Shown piece by piece: positions 8,040 through 16,701 of a stretch of 39,932 nt of DNA; the stretch's first letter is position 1, and every line of letters begins with the position of its first letter. The DNA comes from Rhodospirillaceae bacterium (GTDB lineage: Bacteria; Pseudomonadota; Alphaproteobacteria; Rhodospirillales; Rhodospirillaceae). The translations under genes and the position numbers were made by a program. The DNA lies in NCBI GenBank assembly GCA_004297485.1, contig SCTM01000306.1:1-39932 (forward strand). The letters run 5' to 3'. The notes below the pieces were generated by a model. It searched no databases. It was not told the DNA's origin and was given only the letters and a program-made list of their open reading frames with translations.

Positions 8040-8120
8040 GTGGGAAAAATTCACACAAAAAACGTTGATATTCGTAAATTTACGGGGTATCAATACGTGT
8101 ACGTGGGAATAATTCCCACG
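8040..8120. promoter_or_regulatory. Three evenly spaced operator-like palindromes
   Basis: Site 1 is GTGGGAAAAATTCACAC (8040-8056). Site 3 is the perfect 19-bp palindrome 8102-8120, whose core GTGGGAATAATTCCCAC matches site 1 at 15 of 17 positions. Site 2 is CGTAAATTTACG (8073-8084), flanked by TTGATA and TATCAA to make a wider dyad (8065-8093). The dyad centres lie at about 8048, 8078.5 and 8111, that is 30-32 bases apart, so all three face the same side of the helix. Site 1 overlaps the expected -35 region of the DUF6502 operon. This looks like a cooperative binding array. The protein is unknown; the DUF6502 protein itself is an obvious candidate. Confidence 0.65.
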
Positions 8121-8407
8121 AATAAATCGTATAAAGGGAGTGCGCCCTAAACCAATAGTCATCCTCAGAGACCGTGTTCAGTTAAGACCGAATAACTTTG
8201 AGGCCTGAAGCGTTGCTTACCCCGAGTCGATCCTACCCCGGTGACGCCAAAGGTCTTTTCTTCTCCCGTCCGTCCTTGGTCAGGTCCGCTGACGGGCGCA
8301 TCGCCGAGGCGGGCGGGAGAAGATTTTCCGGCAACTTTGAACAGGCACGGATTTTGCGGCGACCGGTTGGTGAACGTTCTCCCCTGGGTGGCAATGGACG
8401 CCGCCGA

Positions 8408-8493
8408 GGGAACTGAGGTCAGGGTCGAATTTCGACCATCTTCCTGCCCGTCCGCGCTGATGGACCCGAACGTCGGTCCTGACCTCAGTTCCC
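8408..8493. repeat. Inverted-repeat element (REP/MITE-like)
   Basis: GGGAACTGAGGTCAGG (8408-8423) is matched by its exact reverse complement at 8478-8493, giving 16 perfect pairs around a 54-base interior. Inside the left part lies a second small palindrome, GTCGAA-T-TTCGAC (8424-8436). The arms resemble the GGGGTCAG-type ends seen around REP-associated transposases and small non-autonomous elements, from memory. No transposase gene is present. It sits 38 bases beyond the mnmC stop and could also act as a transcription terminator. Confidence 0.6.
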
Positions 8494-8531
8494 CAGTTCC
8501 CGATCTTCTTCCACCACACTCTTCCCGAATC

Positions 8532-10598
8532 TCACGCGCGCAGGCGCCGCAGGTCCCGCACGAGAAAGCGGCCTGGATGAAGTGCCGTGACCAAATCCCG
8601 CTCGAGCGGCCATGGTTCGCCGGTGATGTGGCAGGCCAGGAGTTCCGCCGCCAGCGGCGCTTCCGTCAAACCACGGGCGCCCAGACCGGTGAGCAGGTAG
8701 AGACCAGGATGATAAGTGGCCGCCGGATAGCGGACCCAGTGCTGACCGTGACGCAGATGCGTGTAGTCGCTGAGATAAGCGGCCCGATCCGGCAGCGGTC
8801 CGACGACAGGCAGATGATCGGGGGTCACACAGCGAATCGCGGCACGGCCGTCGCAGTCGTTCGTGTGGACTCCCGCCATTACCTCCGGCGCGATCAGTTT
8901 CAGTTCATCCAAGTTCCGGCGGTGGTCATCGCCGACAACCTTCTGTACAGCCGCCGGGTCCTCAACCCAGTCGAAGGTCGCACCGACGGCGTGCCGGCCA
9001 TGAATCGCCGGCGTGACATAGCCGCCGTAACTCAGCACGCACCGCAGGCGCTCGCTTGCGGTGGTTGACGGCGCCATGGTGAGTTGGCCGCGCCGCGCCG
9101 CCAACGGCAGCCACTCGGCAACAGGAAATGCCGCCGCGTCGATTCCGTTGGCGAGGATCACCACATCCGCCACCGTGCATAGGTGTCCTTCGTCGTCGAT
9201 CAATTCCAAACCACCGGCGCCTCGTTGGATCGCCGCGACGCGCGTGCGCAGTATTCGCTGTGCGCCTTCCGCCAACGCCGCGCACAAGGCGCGCGGCTGA
9301 ATGCAGCCACCTTGGGGAAAAAACAGCGCTGTTTGATGCACCGGAATGCCGGCAACGTCGGCGGCCTCACCGGTTGTAAAATGATCCATCAGGAATGCCG
9401 GTAAAACCGCAGCTTCGGCAATGGCTGCGAGCCGCGCAGCATCTTCGCCATCGGCGGCAAGTTGCAAAACGCCGCAACGTTCATACCCGAGCGGCAATCC
9501 GGCGTTGCCCAAATCCTCAAGCGTCTGCAGGGCAAAACGCCACGCAGCCATGGAGAAACGGCCCTCAAGGCTCGGCGCAGCCGTCAAGCGTGGCATCAGA
9601 ATGCCGATGGGATTTCCCGAGGCGGCTTCCGCCACGTCGTCGTGCCGGTCGATCAAGGTCGCGGTCCACCCCCGACGTGTCATGGCTGCAGCCATGGCAC
9701 AGCCGGCGATTCCCGCACCGACAATGGCAACGTGGCCGTGAGTTCGCGGAATTGCCGCGGCGCGCGCGAACCATGGCGGCAAAAGCGGTGGAGACGTCGG
9801 CAGAGAACGCGCGTGTTCGTCTTTGCCGTCATAGGATCCGCGCAACATCTCGCGCTTGGCGCCGTAACCCGGCACACGTGCAATCTCGAACCCTGCGGCC
9901 TCCAACTCCCGCCGCACTGTCCCGGCAACGGTGTAGGTGGTGATCCTGGTTGCAGCCAAATGATGTTGTGCTCCACCATCGTCGCTGGACTGTGCGCCAT
10001 GGGACAGACGCGCAATTCCGGCCATCACCTCCGGCCGCCACATGGCCGGATTTTTATCCGGAGCAAATCCGTCCAGGTACCAGGCATCGATGTCGGCCTC
10101 GACCTGTGCGAGCATCTCCACCACCTCACCGTAAAGCAGAGTGAGATAGACTGGATCGTCGTCACCGATCGTCAGGATCAGGCGGTGAAATCCGGGCTGC
10201 GGCTCGGGATAAGCGCGCAGCAACGCTGCCGAAAGCGGGCTCAGCTCCGGCCAGAGACCCTGACTGTCGGCAAGCTCCGTTCGCGTCAGAGGATAACCTT
10301 CAACGGCGAGATAATGCAGGCGCATGCCGGGTGTGCGAGTCCGTCGCCACATGTCCCAGGTCGCCAAGAAATTAAGTCCGGTGCCGAATCCCAACTCACC
10401 GATGGTGTAGGACTCCGCGCGCCGCCATGCGTCGGGCAGGCCGCACCCGTTCAGGAAAACATGACGCTTCTCGGCAAGCCCGCCATCGCGGCTGAAATAA
10501 ATGTCGTCGAAACGTCCCGCGCGCAGAACATGACCGGCTTCCCACTGCGCGTCGGCGGAAGGCAGCGGCCGCCCGGAAACGCGTTCCTTCCCCGTCAT
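8532..10598 (-). CDS. mnmC: Bifunctional tRNA U34 modification enzyme MnmC
   Basis: Carries out the last steps of wobble-uridine modification. The FAD domain converts cmnm5s2U34 to nm5s2U34, and the methyltransferase domain then makes mnm5s2U34. The N-terminal methyltransferase domain (about residues 10-260) has the SAM-binding motif GELGFGTGLNFL (67-78) and the segment WYLDGFAPDKNPAMW (173-187) with its conserved Asp. The C-terminal oxidoreductase begins with the dinucleotide-binding motif VAIVGAGIAG (residues 290-299) and continues to the end of the 688-residue chain; the total length fits the fused enzyme. The gene appears to be a single transcription unit. An extra acidic/Gly/His-rich insert, around residues 200-213, interrupts the end of the methyltransferase domain. 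Confidence 0.93.
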   Translation of the reverse strand: MTGKERVSGRPLPSADAQWEAGHVLRAGRFDDIYFSRDGGLAEKRHVFLNGCGLPDAWRRAESYTIGELGFGTGLNFLATWDMWRRTRTPGMRLHYLAVEGYPLTRTELADSQGLWPELSPLSAALLRAYPEPQPGFHRLILTIGDDDPVYLTLLYGEVVEMLAQVEADIDAWYLDGFAPDKNPAMWRPEVMAGIARLSHGAQSSDDGGAQHHLAATRITTYTVAGTVRRELEAAGFEIARVPGYGAKREMLRGSYDGKDEHARSLPTSPPLLPPWFARAAAIPRTHGHVAIVGAGIAGCAMAAAMTRRGWTATLIDRHDDVAEAASGNPIGILMPRLTAAPSLEGRFSMAAWRFALQTLEDLGNAGLPLGYERCGVLQLAADGEDAARLAAIAEAAVLPAFLMDHFTTGEAADVAGIPVHQTALFFPQGGCIQPRALCAALAEGAQRILRTRVAAIQRGAGGLELIDDEGHLCTVADVVILANGIDAAAFPVAEWLPLAARRGQLTMAPSTTASERLRCVLSYGGYVTPAIHGRHAVGATFDWVEDPAAVQKVVGDDHRRNLDELKLIAPEVMAGVHTNDCDGRAAIRCVTPDHLPVVGPLPDRAAYLSDYTHLRHGQHWVRYPAATYHPGLYLLTGLGARGLTEAPLAAELLACHITGEPWPLERDLVTALHPGRFLVRDLRRLRA

Positions 10599-10878
10599 TG
10601 GCGTCCTGATGTCGCGATCATTTGGTTTGTAGGCTACTTGCCTTCGACAGGCTGAGCATAGCAGGTGGCGGGAATACCACGGAATCTTCGCTTAAATTTT
10701 CGTCAGGCAAATCCTTCCGGTGTCTTTCCCGATTCAATTCGATCGCAAACCATCATAAGGTCTTGCCGCTCTCATCGCCGAGTCTAGCGCGCTATTCTAT
10801 GAATCCGGACCCTTCCCCGATTCGAGCGAACCGGGACAGGGTCGAGGCGCCCGTTAGGTTTATGTCGGATATCGCGGT

Positions 10879-12711
10879 ATGAACATCCGTCGTGTTTTCG
10901 CTGTTCTCGGCGTGATCGTGTGCGCCGCATTTCCTGTCCATGAGGCGTCCGCCGGCCTGACATCGAAGTCCTCGCCTGCGGGATCGGCGGCCCGGTCCGA
11001 AACCGCCACCGAGGAAATCGTCAATTTGACGAGCGCCGATGGCTTGCAAATCCCCGGCGTTCTGACCTGGCCGGCTGGTCCCATGGTGCCGGCGGGTCCG
11101 GTGATCCTTGATCTCCCCGATGGGCCCGGCGGCGGTCCGCTTCGTGCCGCCGATACCGCCCGCTATATGGCACAAGGGTTGGCCCATCTGGGATATGCCA
11201 GCCTGAGTCTCGAAACCCGCCATACGGCGCAGTATCCCTTCGGCGGGTTTGACGACGCCTTTGCCGACGTGAAGGCGGCGATCGACATGCTTGTCGCGCG
11301 CGGCTTTTCCACGGTTGTCATCGCCGGGGACGGTCTTGGTTCTCTGCTTGCCGTTCGCTACGTCGCCGCGACCGATGACGGACGCGTCGCGGCGGTGATC
11401 GCCTATGCGCCCAGTGCCGATCTTGCCACGGCCTGGCGCGACAAGGTCGGCGAGGAGACCTACACCGACACGGTCGAACGGGCCAATAAATCCGTCGGCG
11501 CGAATGAGCGCGGCGTCTTCATCGATACGGGCAACGGACTCATCTTCACGCCGCCGACGTTTCTCGATTGGTTCGGACCGGCGGCAAAGACGTCGTTTTC
11601 GGCCAGCATCGGCAATCTTGACCGGCCCTTGCTGCTCGCTGCCGGTGCCGCGGATCCAACGGTACCGTCCGGTCGCCTGCAGCAGTTGGCGAATCTCGCC
11701 GGGGGCGCCAAAAAGGTCACGGTCAAATCCTACTCGGGAGCCGGTCACGACTTCGCAGGCGCGCGCGGACAACTTGTTGCCGACACGGCGCAATGGTTGG
11801 CCGAACTTTCAATTCTTCCCGCGCTTCAGGTGGTGACCACGACGATCGATACGACCGCCCGGGATGGAACGCCGCTTTCAGGCGTGCTTTACACGCCGGC
11901 TACCGAACAGCCGCCTTCGGCGGCACGGCCGGCGTTCATGGTCGTGCATGGATGGACCGGTGACGTATTGCGGTCCACCTCCCATTGGCTGGCGATACGC
12001 CTTGCCCGCCGCGGCTATTCCGTTTTGGCGGTGCGGACGCGTTCGTCGGGATTCAGGGGTACCGTCAGCACGCGGCTTGAGGATATTCCCCAGGATCTGG
12101 CGGCGTGGTCCGAGGTCATGGCGGCCCGTGGCTATAAGCGCCTGATTGGAGTTGGCCATTCCACCGGCGGCCTGTGGCTTTCCACCTATCTGGCGCGATC
12201 TCACGACCAGCGATTCAGGGGCGTGGTCTATCTCGGGCCGACGCGAGACCTCCCTGCCTATGCTCGCCGTGCCATGGGTGACGAAGCCTACGAGCGCACG
12301 ATCGTGGAGGCACGGGAGGCGGTGAAGAACGGTGAAGGTGCCACCCATCTCATCGACGTGCCGTTTCCTGTCGCGGCCTATGACGAAGATCCGCGCCAAC
12401 CGATGTATCTGTCGCCGCCGACCCAGGGGTACACCTACTATTATGCCAAGGCGTTCCTGAGTTATTGGGGACCAAATTCGATCGCCGTGCATACAAACCT
12501 GATCGCCGACGTCAAATTGCCCATCTTGGCCATCGGCGGTTCCCGCGATCCTCATATGCAGGGCGGCTGGCTCCTGCAATTCATCAAGGCGGCGGGCGGC
12601 CCGGCGGCGTCGATCTTTTACGGTGGTCCAAACGGCGCGCCCGCTTCTTTCGAGGGCTTCGAAGGCAAGGTTGCCGATGACATCGTCGGCTGGGCAGAAA
12701 AGTTGCCATAA
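10879..12711 (+). CDS. Secreted tandem alpha/beta-hydrolase protein
   Basis: A 610-residue protein with a signal peptide (MNIRRVF, hydrophobic core, ASA before GLTSK near residue 25) and two alpha/beta-hydrolase units. Unit 1 (about 45-310) has the acid in AGAADPTVPS (Asp259) and His290 in GAGH, but its nucleophile elbow reads GDGLG (150-154), so the Ser is replaced by Gly, and the usual HG oxyanion motif is DG. Unit 2 (about 320-610) has HGW (357-359), a normal elbow GHSTG with Ser428, and Asp557, but no His in the C-terminal segment where the catalytic His belongs. Each unit thus lacks what the other retains. The protein may be inactive, or the active site may be shared. It probably acts in the periplasm; the substrate is unknown. 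Confidence 0.75.
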   Translation: MNIRRVFAVLGVIVCAAFPVHEASAGLTSKSSPAGSAARSETATEEIVNLTSADGLQIPGVLTWPAGPMVPAGPVILDLPDGPGGGPLRAADTARYMAQGLAHLGYASLSLETRHTAQYPFGGFDDAFADVKAAIDMLVARGFSTVVIAGDGLGSLLAVRYVAATDDGRVAAVIAYAPSADLATAWRDKVGEETYTDTVERANKSVGANERGVFIDTGNGLIFTPPTFLDWFGPAAKTSFSASIGNLDRPLLLAAGAADPTVPSGRLQQLANLAGGAKKVTVKSYSGAGHDFAGARGQLVADTAQWLAELSILPALQVVTTTIDTTARDGTPLSGVLYTPATEQPPSAARPAFMVVHGWTGDVLRSTSHWLAIRLARRGYSVLAVRTRSSGFRGTVSTRLEDIPQDLAAWSEVMAARGYKRLIGVGHSTGGLWLSTYLARSHDQRFRGVVYLGPTRDLPAYARRAMGDEAYERTIVEAREAVKNGEGATHLIDVPFPVAAYDEDPRQPMYLSPPTQGYTYYYAKAFLSYWGPNSIAVHTNLIADVKLPILAIGGSRDPHMQGGWLLQFIKAAGGPAASIFYGGPNGAPASFEGFEGKVADDIVGWAEKLP

Positions 12712-12774
12712 CTTAACGTCCCACTCACGGACGGCCGTTGCAGGACTCCGTTGGGCGCGGCATGGTGCCCCTCT

Positions 12775-14226
12775 ATGAACACATCAAGCACATCCATTGC
12801 TTCCATCGCCGAACGTTTTACAGCCGTGGCGCCCGCTTGCGACCATTGGTCGATCCGTGTGGTGCGCCAGCGGAGCGAGCATCTGTCCGTGACCCGTGGC
12901 GTGCCTGATCCGGTTCATGTGGGCGACGATATCGGCGTCATGGTGACGGTGGTGAAGGACGGTGGGCTCGGCTACGGGGCAACCTCGGATATCACGTCGT
13001 TGGGTCTCGTCCGGGCCGGCCGCGAGGCTTGCGATTGGGCCAACCGCGTTGCCGGCCGCATGGTCGCCGTTCCGCCCACACCCCACCAATCAGCCGTACG
13101 GTTCGATCATGAAGTCAGGCCGGCGCGACCGTGGTCGTCCGTTTCCCGCGCGGACAAGATGGCACGGCTCGGTGTCCTTGCTGCCGGTCTCACGGGTAAC
13201 GAACGCATCGTCAACTGGCAGGCCGGTCTCAGTTTCACCGACGAGGAAGTTGTCATAGCAACTTCCGAGGGTGGCTTCATCCGTCAGCGCTATGGCTTGA
13301 TCGTGCCCGACCTGGAAGCCAGTGCCTCCGCCGAGTCTGAGACCCAGACACGCACCTTTGGTCGCGGCGGCACCATTCGCCAGGGTGGGCTCGAAGCCCT
13401 CGACGACCTCGGTTTCTGGAACGCGGGTCCGCGCATTGCCGGTGAAGCGTTGGAACTGCTCGCCGCGCCCGACTGTCCCACGGGCGTCATGGACCTGCTG
13501 CTGTCACCCGATCAGATGTACATCCAGATTCACGAATCTATCGGCCATCCGCTGGAGTTGGATCGCATCCTCGGCGACGAACGCAACTACGCCGGCACAA
13601 GTTTTGTCAGCCTCGATATGTTCGGCGGTTATGTCTATGGCTCGTCCTTGCTCAATGTCACCTTCGATCCAGGCGTGTCCGGCGAGGCAGCAAGCTACGC
13701 TTTCGATGACGATGGCACGCGGGCGTCGCGGGAGCATCTGATCCGCGACGGCATCCTGGTGCGGCCCTTGGGCGGCGCCTTCAGCCAGGCCCGCGCCAAC
13801 GTGTCCGGCGTCAGCAACGCCCGCGCCTGCAGTTGGAACCGGCCGACCATCGACCGTATGGCCAACCTCAATGTGGAACCGGGCGGCAGCCGACTTGAGG
13901 ATTTAGTCGCCCAGGTGGAAAACGGTGTCCTCATGGAAACCAACACATCCTGGTCCATCGATGACAGTCGCAACAAATTCCAATTTGGCTGCGAGCGCGG
14001 CCGGTTGATCCGCGACGGTGTTTTAGGGCCGGTGGTGAAGAACCCTAACTACCGCGGCATCTCGGCCACCTTCTGGCGCAGTCTCAAGGGTCTTGGAGAT
14101 GCGGCGTCTTTGCGCGTTCACGGTACACCCACCTGCGGCAAGGGCGAACCTAACCAGGCGATTCATGTGGGCCATGCCACGCCGCCCGGCCTGTTCGCCG
14201 ACGTGCAAGTGTTCGGCGGCGGCTGA
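12775..14226 (+). CDS. tldD: TldD-family metalloprotease
   Basis: A 483-residue member of the TldD/PmbA family (peptidase U62). In E. coli the TldD/TldE heterodimer is a zinc protease that trims unfolded or modified peptides such as microcin B17 precursor and helps degrade the CcdA antitoxin. The metal-binding motif HESIGH (HExxxH) is at residues 253-258, followed by the family segment PLELDRILGDERNYAG. Asn/Gly-rich C-terminal sequence and CGKGEPNQAIHVGHATP near the end also match TldD. ATG 12775 is used in place of an in-frame TTG eight codons earlier because the family N-terminus begins here. The partner gene starts 11 bases after the stop, so the two are probably translated together. Confidence 0.88.
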   Translation: MNTSSTSIASIAERFTAVAPACDHWSIRVVRQRSEHLSVTRGVPDPVHVGDDIGVMVTVVKDGGLGYGATSDITSLGLVRAGREACDWANRVAGRMVAVPPTPHQSAVRFDHEVRPARPWSSVSRADKMARLGVLAAGLTGNERIVNWQAGLSFTDEEVVIATSEGGFIRQRYGLIVPDLEASASAESETQTRTFGRGGTIRQGGLEALDDLGFWNAGPRIAGEALELLAAPDCPTGVMDLLLSPDQMYIQIHESIGHPLELDRILGDERNYAGTSFVSLDMFGGYVYGSSLLNVTFDPGVSGEAASYAFDDDGTRASREHLIRDGILVRPLGGAFSQARANVSGVSNARACSWNRPTIDRMANLNVEPGGSRLEDLVAQVENGVLMETNTSWSIDDSRNKFQFGCERGRLIRDGVLGPVVKNPNYRGISATFWRSLKGLGDAASLRVHGTPTCGKGEPNQAIHVGHATPPGLFADVQVFGGG

Positions 14227-14237
14227 ACACAACCCAC

Positions 14238-15572
14238 ATGCAGGAATATTTTTACGCCCTCGCCGATGCCATCGCCGCGCGCCTGTCCGGCGACGAGGGT
14301 TTTGTCGCGAACTTCTCCGGCGAGCGTTCCCACTTCGTGCGCTTCAATCGTTCGGCCGTGCGCCAGCCGGGAACTGTTACGCAGAATTACCTCTCGCTCA
14401 GTCTGTTTCGCGGCCGTCGCCACGGGGACGCGACCATCACCGTGACCGAGGATCGCGAAGAAGACGTGGCGCGGATCGACAATGCGCTCGCTACGCTGCG
14501 CGAGATGGTGGCGAGCGCCGCCGAGGACCCACACTTTCTTGTCAGCACCGAAGTCCGATCCACCGAGCGTATCGCCCCTGATCGCCTGCCCACACCCGAC
14601 GATGCGGTGGAAGGGATTCTCGCGGCCGGTACCGGCGAGGATCTCGTGGGCTTTTACGCAGCGGGCCCAATGTACGCGGGTTTCGCCAACAGCTTCGGGC
14701 AGCGCAATTGGCACGCAGTGAATGCGTTCAATTTCGATGCCTGTTTCTATTTGCGCGACGATCCGGCCATCAAGGACCGCGCGGTCAAGATGGACTACGC
14801 CGGCTTTGCCTGGGACGGACCGGAATTTTCCGCCAGGGCCGCCGCCGCGCGGGACAAGCTGGCGCTGCTGGCGCGGCCGCCCAAGACGCTGGCGCCCGGC
14901 GGCTACCGGGTGTTTCTCGCGCCCGCCGCCATGGAAGACATCATGGGCATGTTGTCTTGGGACGGCTTCAGCCTATCCGCCAGGCGCACCGCCACCACGC
15001 CGTTGCTGCGCCTGGGCAACGGCGAGACTTTCTCGCCTTTGGTATCGGTGACGGAGAATATCGCCGACGGTTTGGCGCCCGCATTTCAGAGCGAAGGTTT
15101 CATCAGTCCGGACCGGATTCCGCTCATCAGCCGTGGCGCGGCCGCCGAATGCCTTGCCTCGCCGCGTTCCGGCGTAGAGTTCGAGACGGCTCATAACGGC
15201 GCCGCGGCGCACGAATCGCCCCAGGCTCTGGATATGGCGCCGGGAACCCTGGCGGACAGCGCGATCCTTGCGGCTCTCGGCACCGGCGTTTATATGGGCA
15301 ATCTCTGGTATCTGAACTATTCCGACCGCAACGCCTGCCGCATGACGGGGATGACGCGGTTTGCCACGTTCTGGGTCGAGAACGGTGTCATTGTCGCGCC
15401 TCTCAACGTCATGCGTTTCGACGACAGTGCCTACCGGTTTCTCGGGCGTAATCTGATCGGCCTGACCGCGGCGCGGGAATGGCGGCTTTCCACCGACACC
15501 TATGAGTCACGCTCGACCCGGTCCATGCACCTGCCCGGCGCACTGATCGAGGATTTCCGCCTAACGCTCTAA
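14238..15572 (+). CDS. pmbA: TldE/PmbA-type partner subunit
   Basis: A 444-residue homologue of TldE (PmbA), the subunit that lacks the HExxxH metal site and pairs with TldD to build the protease chamber. No HExxxH is found in this protein. Recognisable family segments are AAGPMYAGFANSFGQRNWHAV in the middle, GTGVYMGNLWYLNYSDRNACRMTGMTRFATFWVENGVIVAPLNVMRFDDS near the C-terminus, and a closing region rich in beta strands. The segments are longer than shown here only in position, not in certainty. It is cytoplasmic, with no signal peptide, and lies directly behind tldD in the same operon. Adjacency of the two subunits differs from E. coli, where they are unlinked. Confidence 0.85.
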   Translation: MQEYFYALADAIAARLSGDEGFVANFSGERSHFVRFNRSAVRQPGTVTQNYLSLSLFRGRRHGDATITVTEDREEDVARIDNALATLREMVASAAEDPHFLVSTEVRSTERIAPDRLPTPDDAVEGILAAGTGEDLVGFYAAGPMYAGFANSFGQRNWHAVNAFNFDACFYLRDDPAIKDRAVKMDYAGFAWDGPEFSARAAAARDKLALLARPPKTLAPGGYRVFLAPAAMEDIMGMLSWDGFSLSARRTATTPLLRLGNGETFSPLVSVTENIADGLAPAFQSEGFISPDRIPLISRGAAAECLASPRSGVEFETAHNGAAAHESPQALDMAPGTLADSAILAALGTGVYMGNLWYLNYSDRNACRMTGMTRFATFWVENGVIVAPLNVMRFDDSAYRFLGRNLIGLTAAREWRLSTDTYESRSTRSMHLPGALIEDFRLTL

Positions 15573-15612
15573 ATTCCGATCGTGTTCCCTTTATCCGTCG
15601 TGTGCGCGTAAA

Positions 15613-16701
15613 ATGGCGGCACGCATTTCCGCAGGTCTCTTTTCCATGCAGCTTTTTTTCGACTGGTACGAAGACATTGCCCGCAACAAACAGCTTGCGC
15701 TGTTGCTGGCATTGGTCGGCTTCGGATCGGTCTTCGTCGTCTTCACAGCCCATATCCTTGCGCCGTTCTATGGGGCGGTTACTGTCGCCTACGTGCTGCA
15801 GGTGGCCATGGACCGCATGCAGCGTGCCGGTCTATCGAAAGGCCTGGCGCTCGCCATTGCCTTCGGCCTGTTTGTCGCGGCAATCCTTGGGCTGCTGGGA
15901 TTGATCCCGATTCTGCTGCGGCAGCTAGCCCAATTCTCCGGTCAGGTTCCCGCCTTCGTGGCCAAGGCGCAGTCATTTCTCGAAGATCTGCCACGCCAGT
16001 ACCCGACCTTGATCAGTCCCGATCAGGTCGAGGTTCTCAACGAGCAGGCCCGCGACAGCATTCTTCACTTCGGACAAGGGCTGGGACGGTATGCCGGCGG
16101 TACGGTGATCGGCCTGGTCACGATCCTTGTCTACCTGATCATCGTGCCGATCATGGTGTTCTTCATGCTGAAGGATAAGGACAAGATCGTCGGTTGGATG
16201 ACAGCGTTTCTGCCCGAGCACCGCGAACTCGTCGCGTCGGTGTGGATGGACGTTCATCGCCAACTGCAGAACTTCGTCGGCGGTAAAGTCGTGCAGGTTT
16301 TGATCATATTCCTGGTGAGCCTCATCGTTTTTCACCTGATCGGCCTGAACTACGCACCACTGCTGGCGGCAATTATCGGCGTGGGCGTGATCATCCCTTA
16401 TATCGGCGCCGCCTTCGCCACCGTGCCGGTGGCCGTGGTCGCGACCTTGCAATGGGGATTCAGCGTCCAAACGGCGATTGCCGTCGGAGCCTATGGCTTG
16501 ATTCAGGCTCTCGACGGCAACGTGTTGGTGCCGTTTCTCTTCGCCGAGGCGGTCGCCATTCATCCCGTGGCGATCATCGGTGCCATTCTGTTCTTCGGCG
16601 GTATCTGGGGCCCATGGGGGGTGTTTTTCGCCATCCCGCTGGCGGTGCTTGTGAAGGCCGTGATCCAGGCTTGGCCGCGACGGAAAACAAAGCCCTCATG
16701 A
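15613..16701 (+). CDS. AI-2E family transporter (PerM/YdiK-like membrane protein)
   Basis: A 362-residue polytopic inner-membrane protein. Hydrophobic helices occur at about residues 27-50, 55-65, 78-104 and 165-187, with several more between 230 and 350, matching the layout of the AI-2E exporter superfamily with its helix pairs on either side of a soluble middle segment. The C-terminal part carries the family-like stretch AIGAYGLIQALDGNVLVPFLF with VHP-type residues following. Family members export or permeate varied solutes, so autoinducer-2 transport should not be assumed. ATG 15613 gives the full frame; ATG 15646 (MQLFFDWYEDIARNKQ) is a plausible alternative start, and neither has a strong ribosome-binding site. 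The stop overlaps the next gene in ATGA. Confidence 0.82.
   Translation: MAARISAGLFSMQLFFDWYEDIARNKQLALLLALVGFGSVFVVFTAHILAPFYGAVTVAYVLQVAMDRMQRAGLSKGLALAIAFGLFVAAILGLLGLIPILLRQLAQFSGQVPAFVAKAQSFLEDLPRQYPTLISPDQVEVLNEQARDSILHFGQGLGRYAGGTVIGLVTILVYLIIVPIMVFFMLKDKDKIVGWMTAFLPEHRELVASVWMDVHRQLQNFVGGKVVQVLIIFLVSLIVFHLIGLNYAPLLAAIIGVGVIIPYIGAAFATVPVAVVATLQWGFSVQTAIAVGAYGLIQALDGNVLVPFLFAEAVAIHPVAIIGAILFFGGIWGPWGVFFAIPLAVLVKAVIQAWPRRKTKPS

Larger units (their letters stand above)
7973..8531. other. Long intergenic region between the DUF6502 gene and mnmC
   Basis: About 560 bases without a supported gene. The left part (about 8000-8140) is markedly AT-rich for this genome and holds a promoter-like TACAAT for the DUF6502 operon plus three palindromes. 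The right part (8408-8493) is an inverted-repeat element just past the end of mnmC. The open frames here give low-complexity Arg/Pro/Ser-rich translations and are not regarded as genes. The segment 8160-8400 shows nothing recognisable. Confidence 0.6.

Noticed and set aside
10640-10680. CCTTCGACAGGCTGAGCA near the mnmC upstream region, resembling a widespread short repeat
   Set aside because: Only a single short match and no inverted partner in the window, so no repeat can be supported.
10792-11793. Long minus-strand open frame opposite the tandem hydrolase gene
   Set aside because: High-GC antisense shadow; Arg/Gly/Asp-rich with no recognisable motif.
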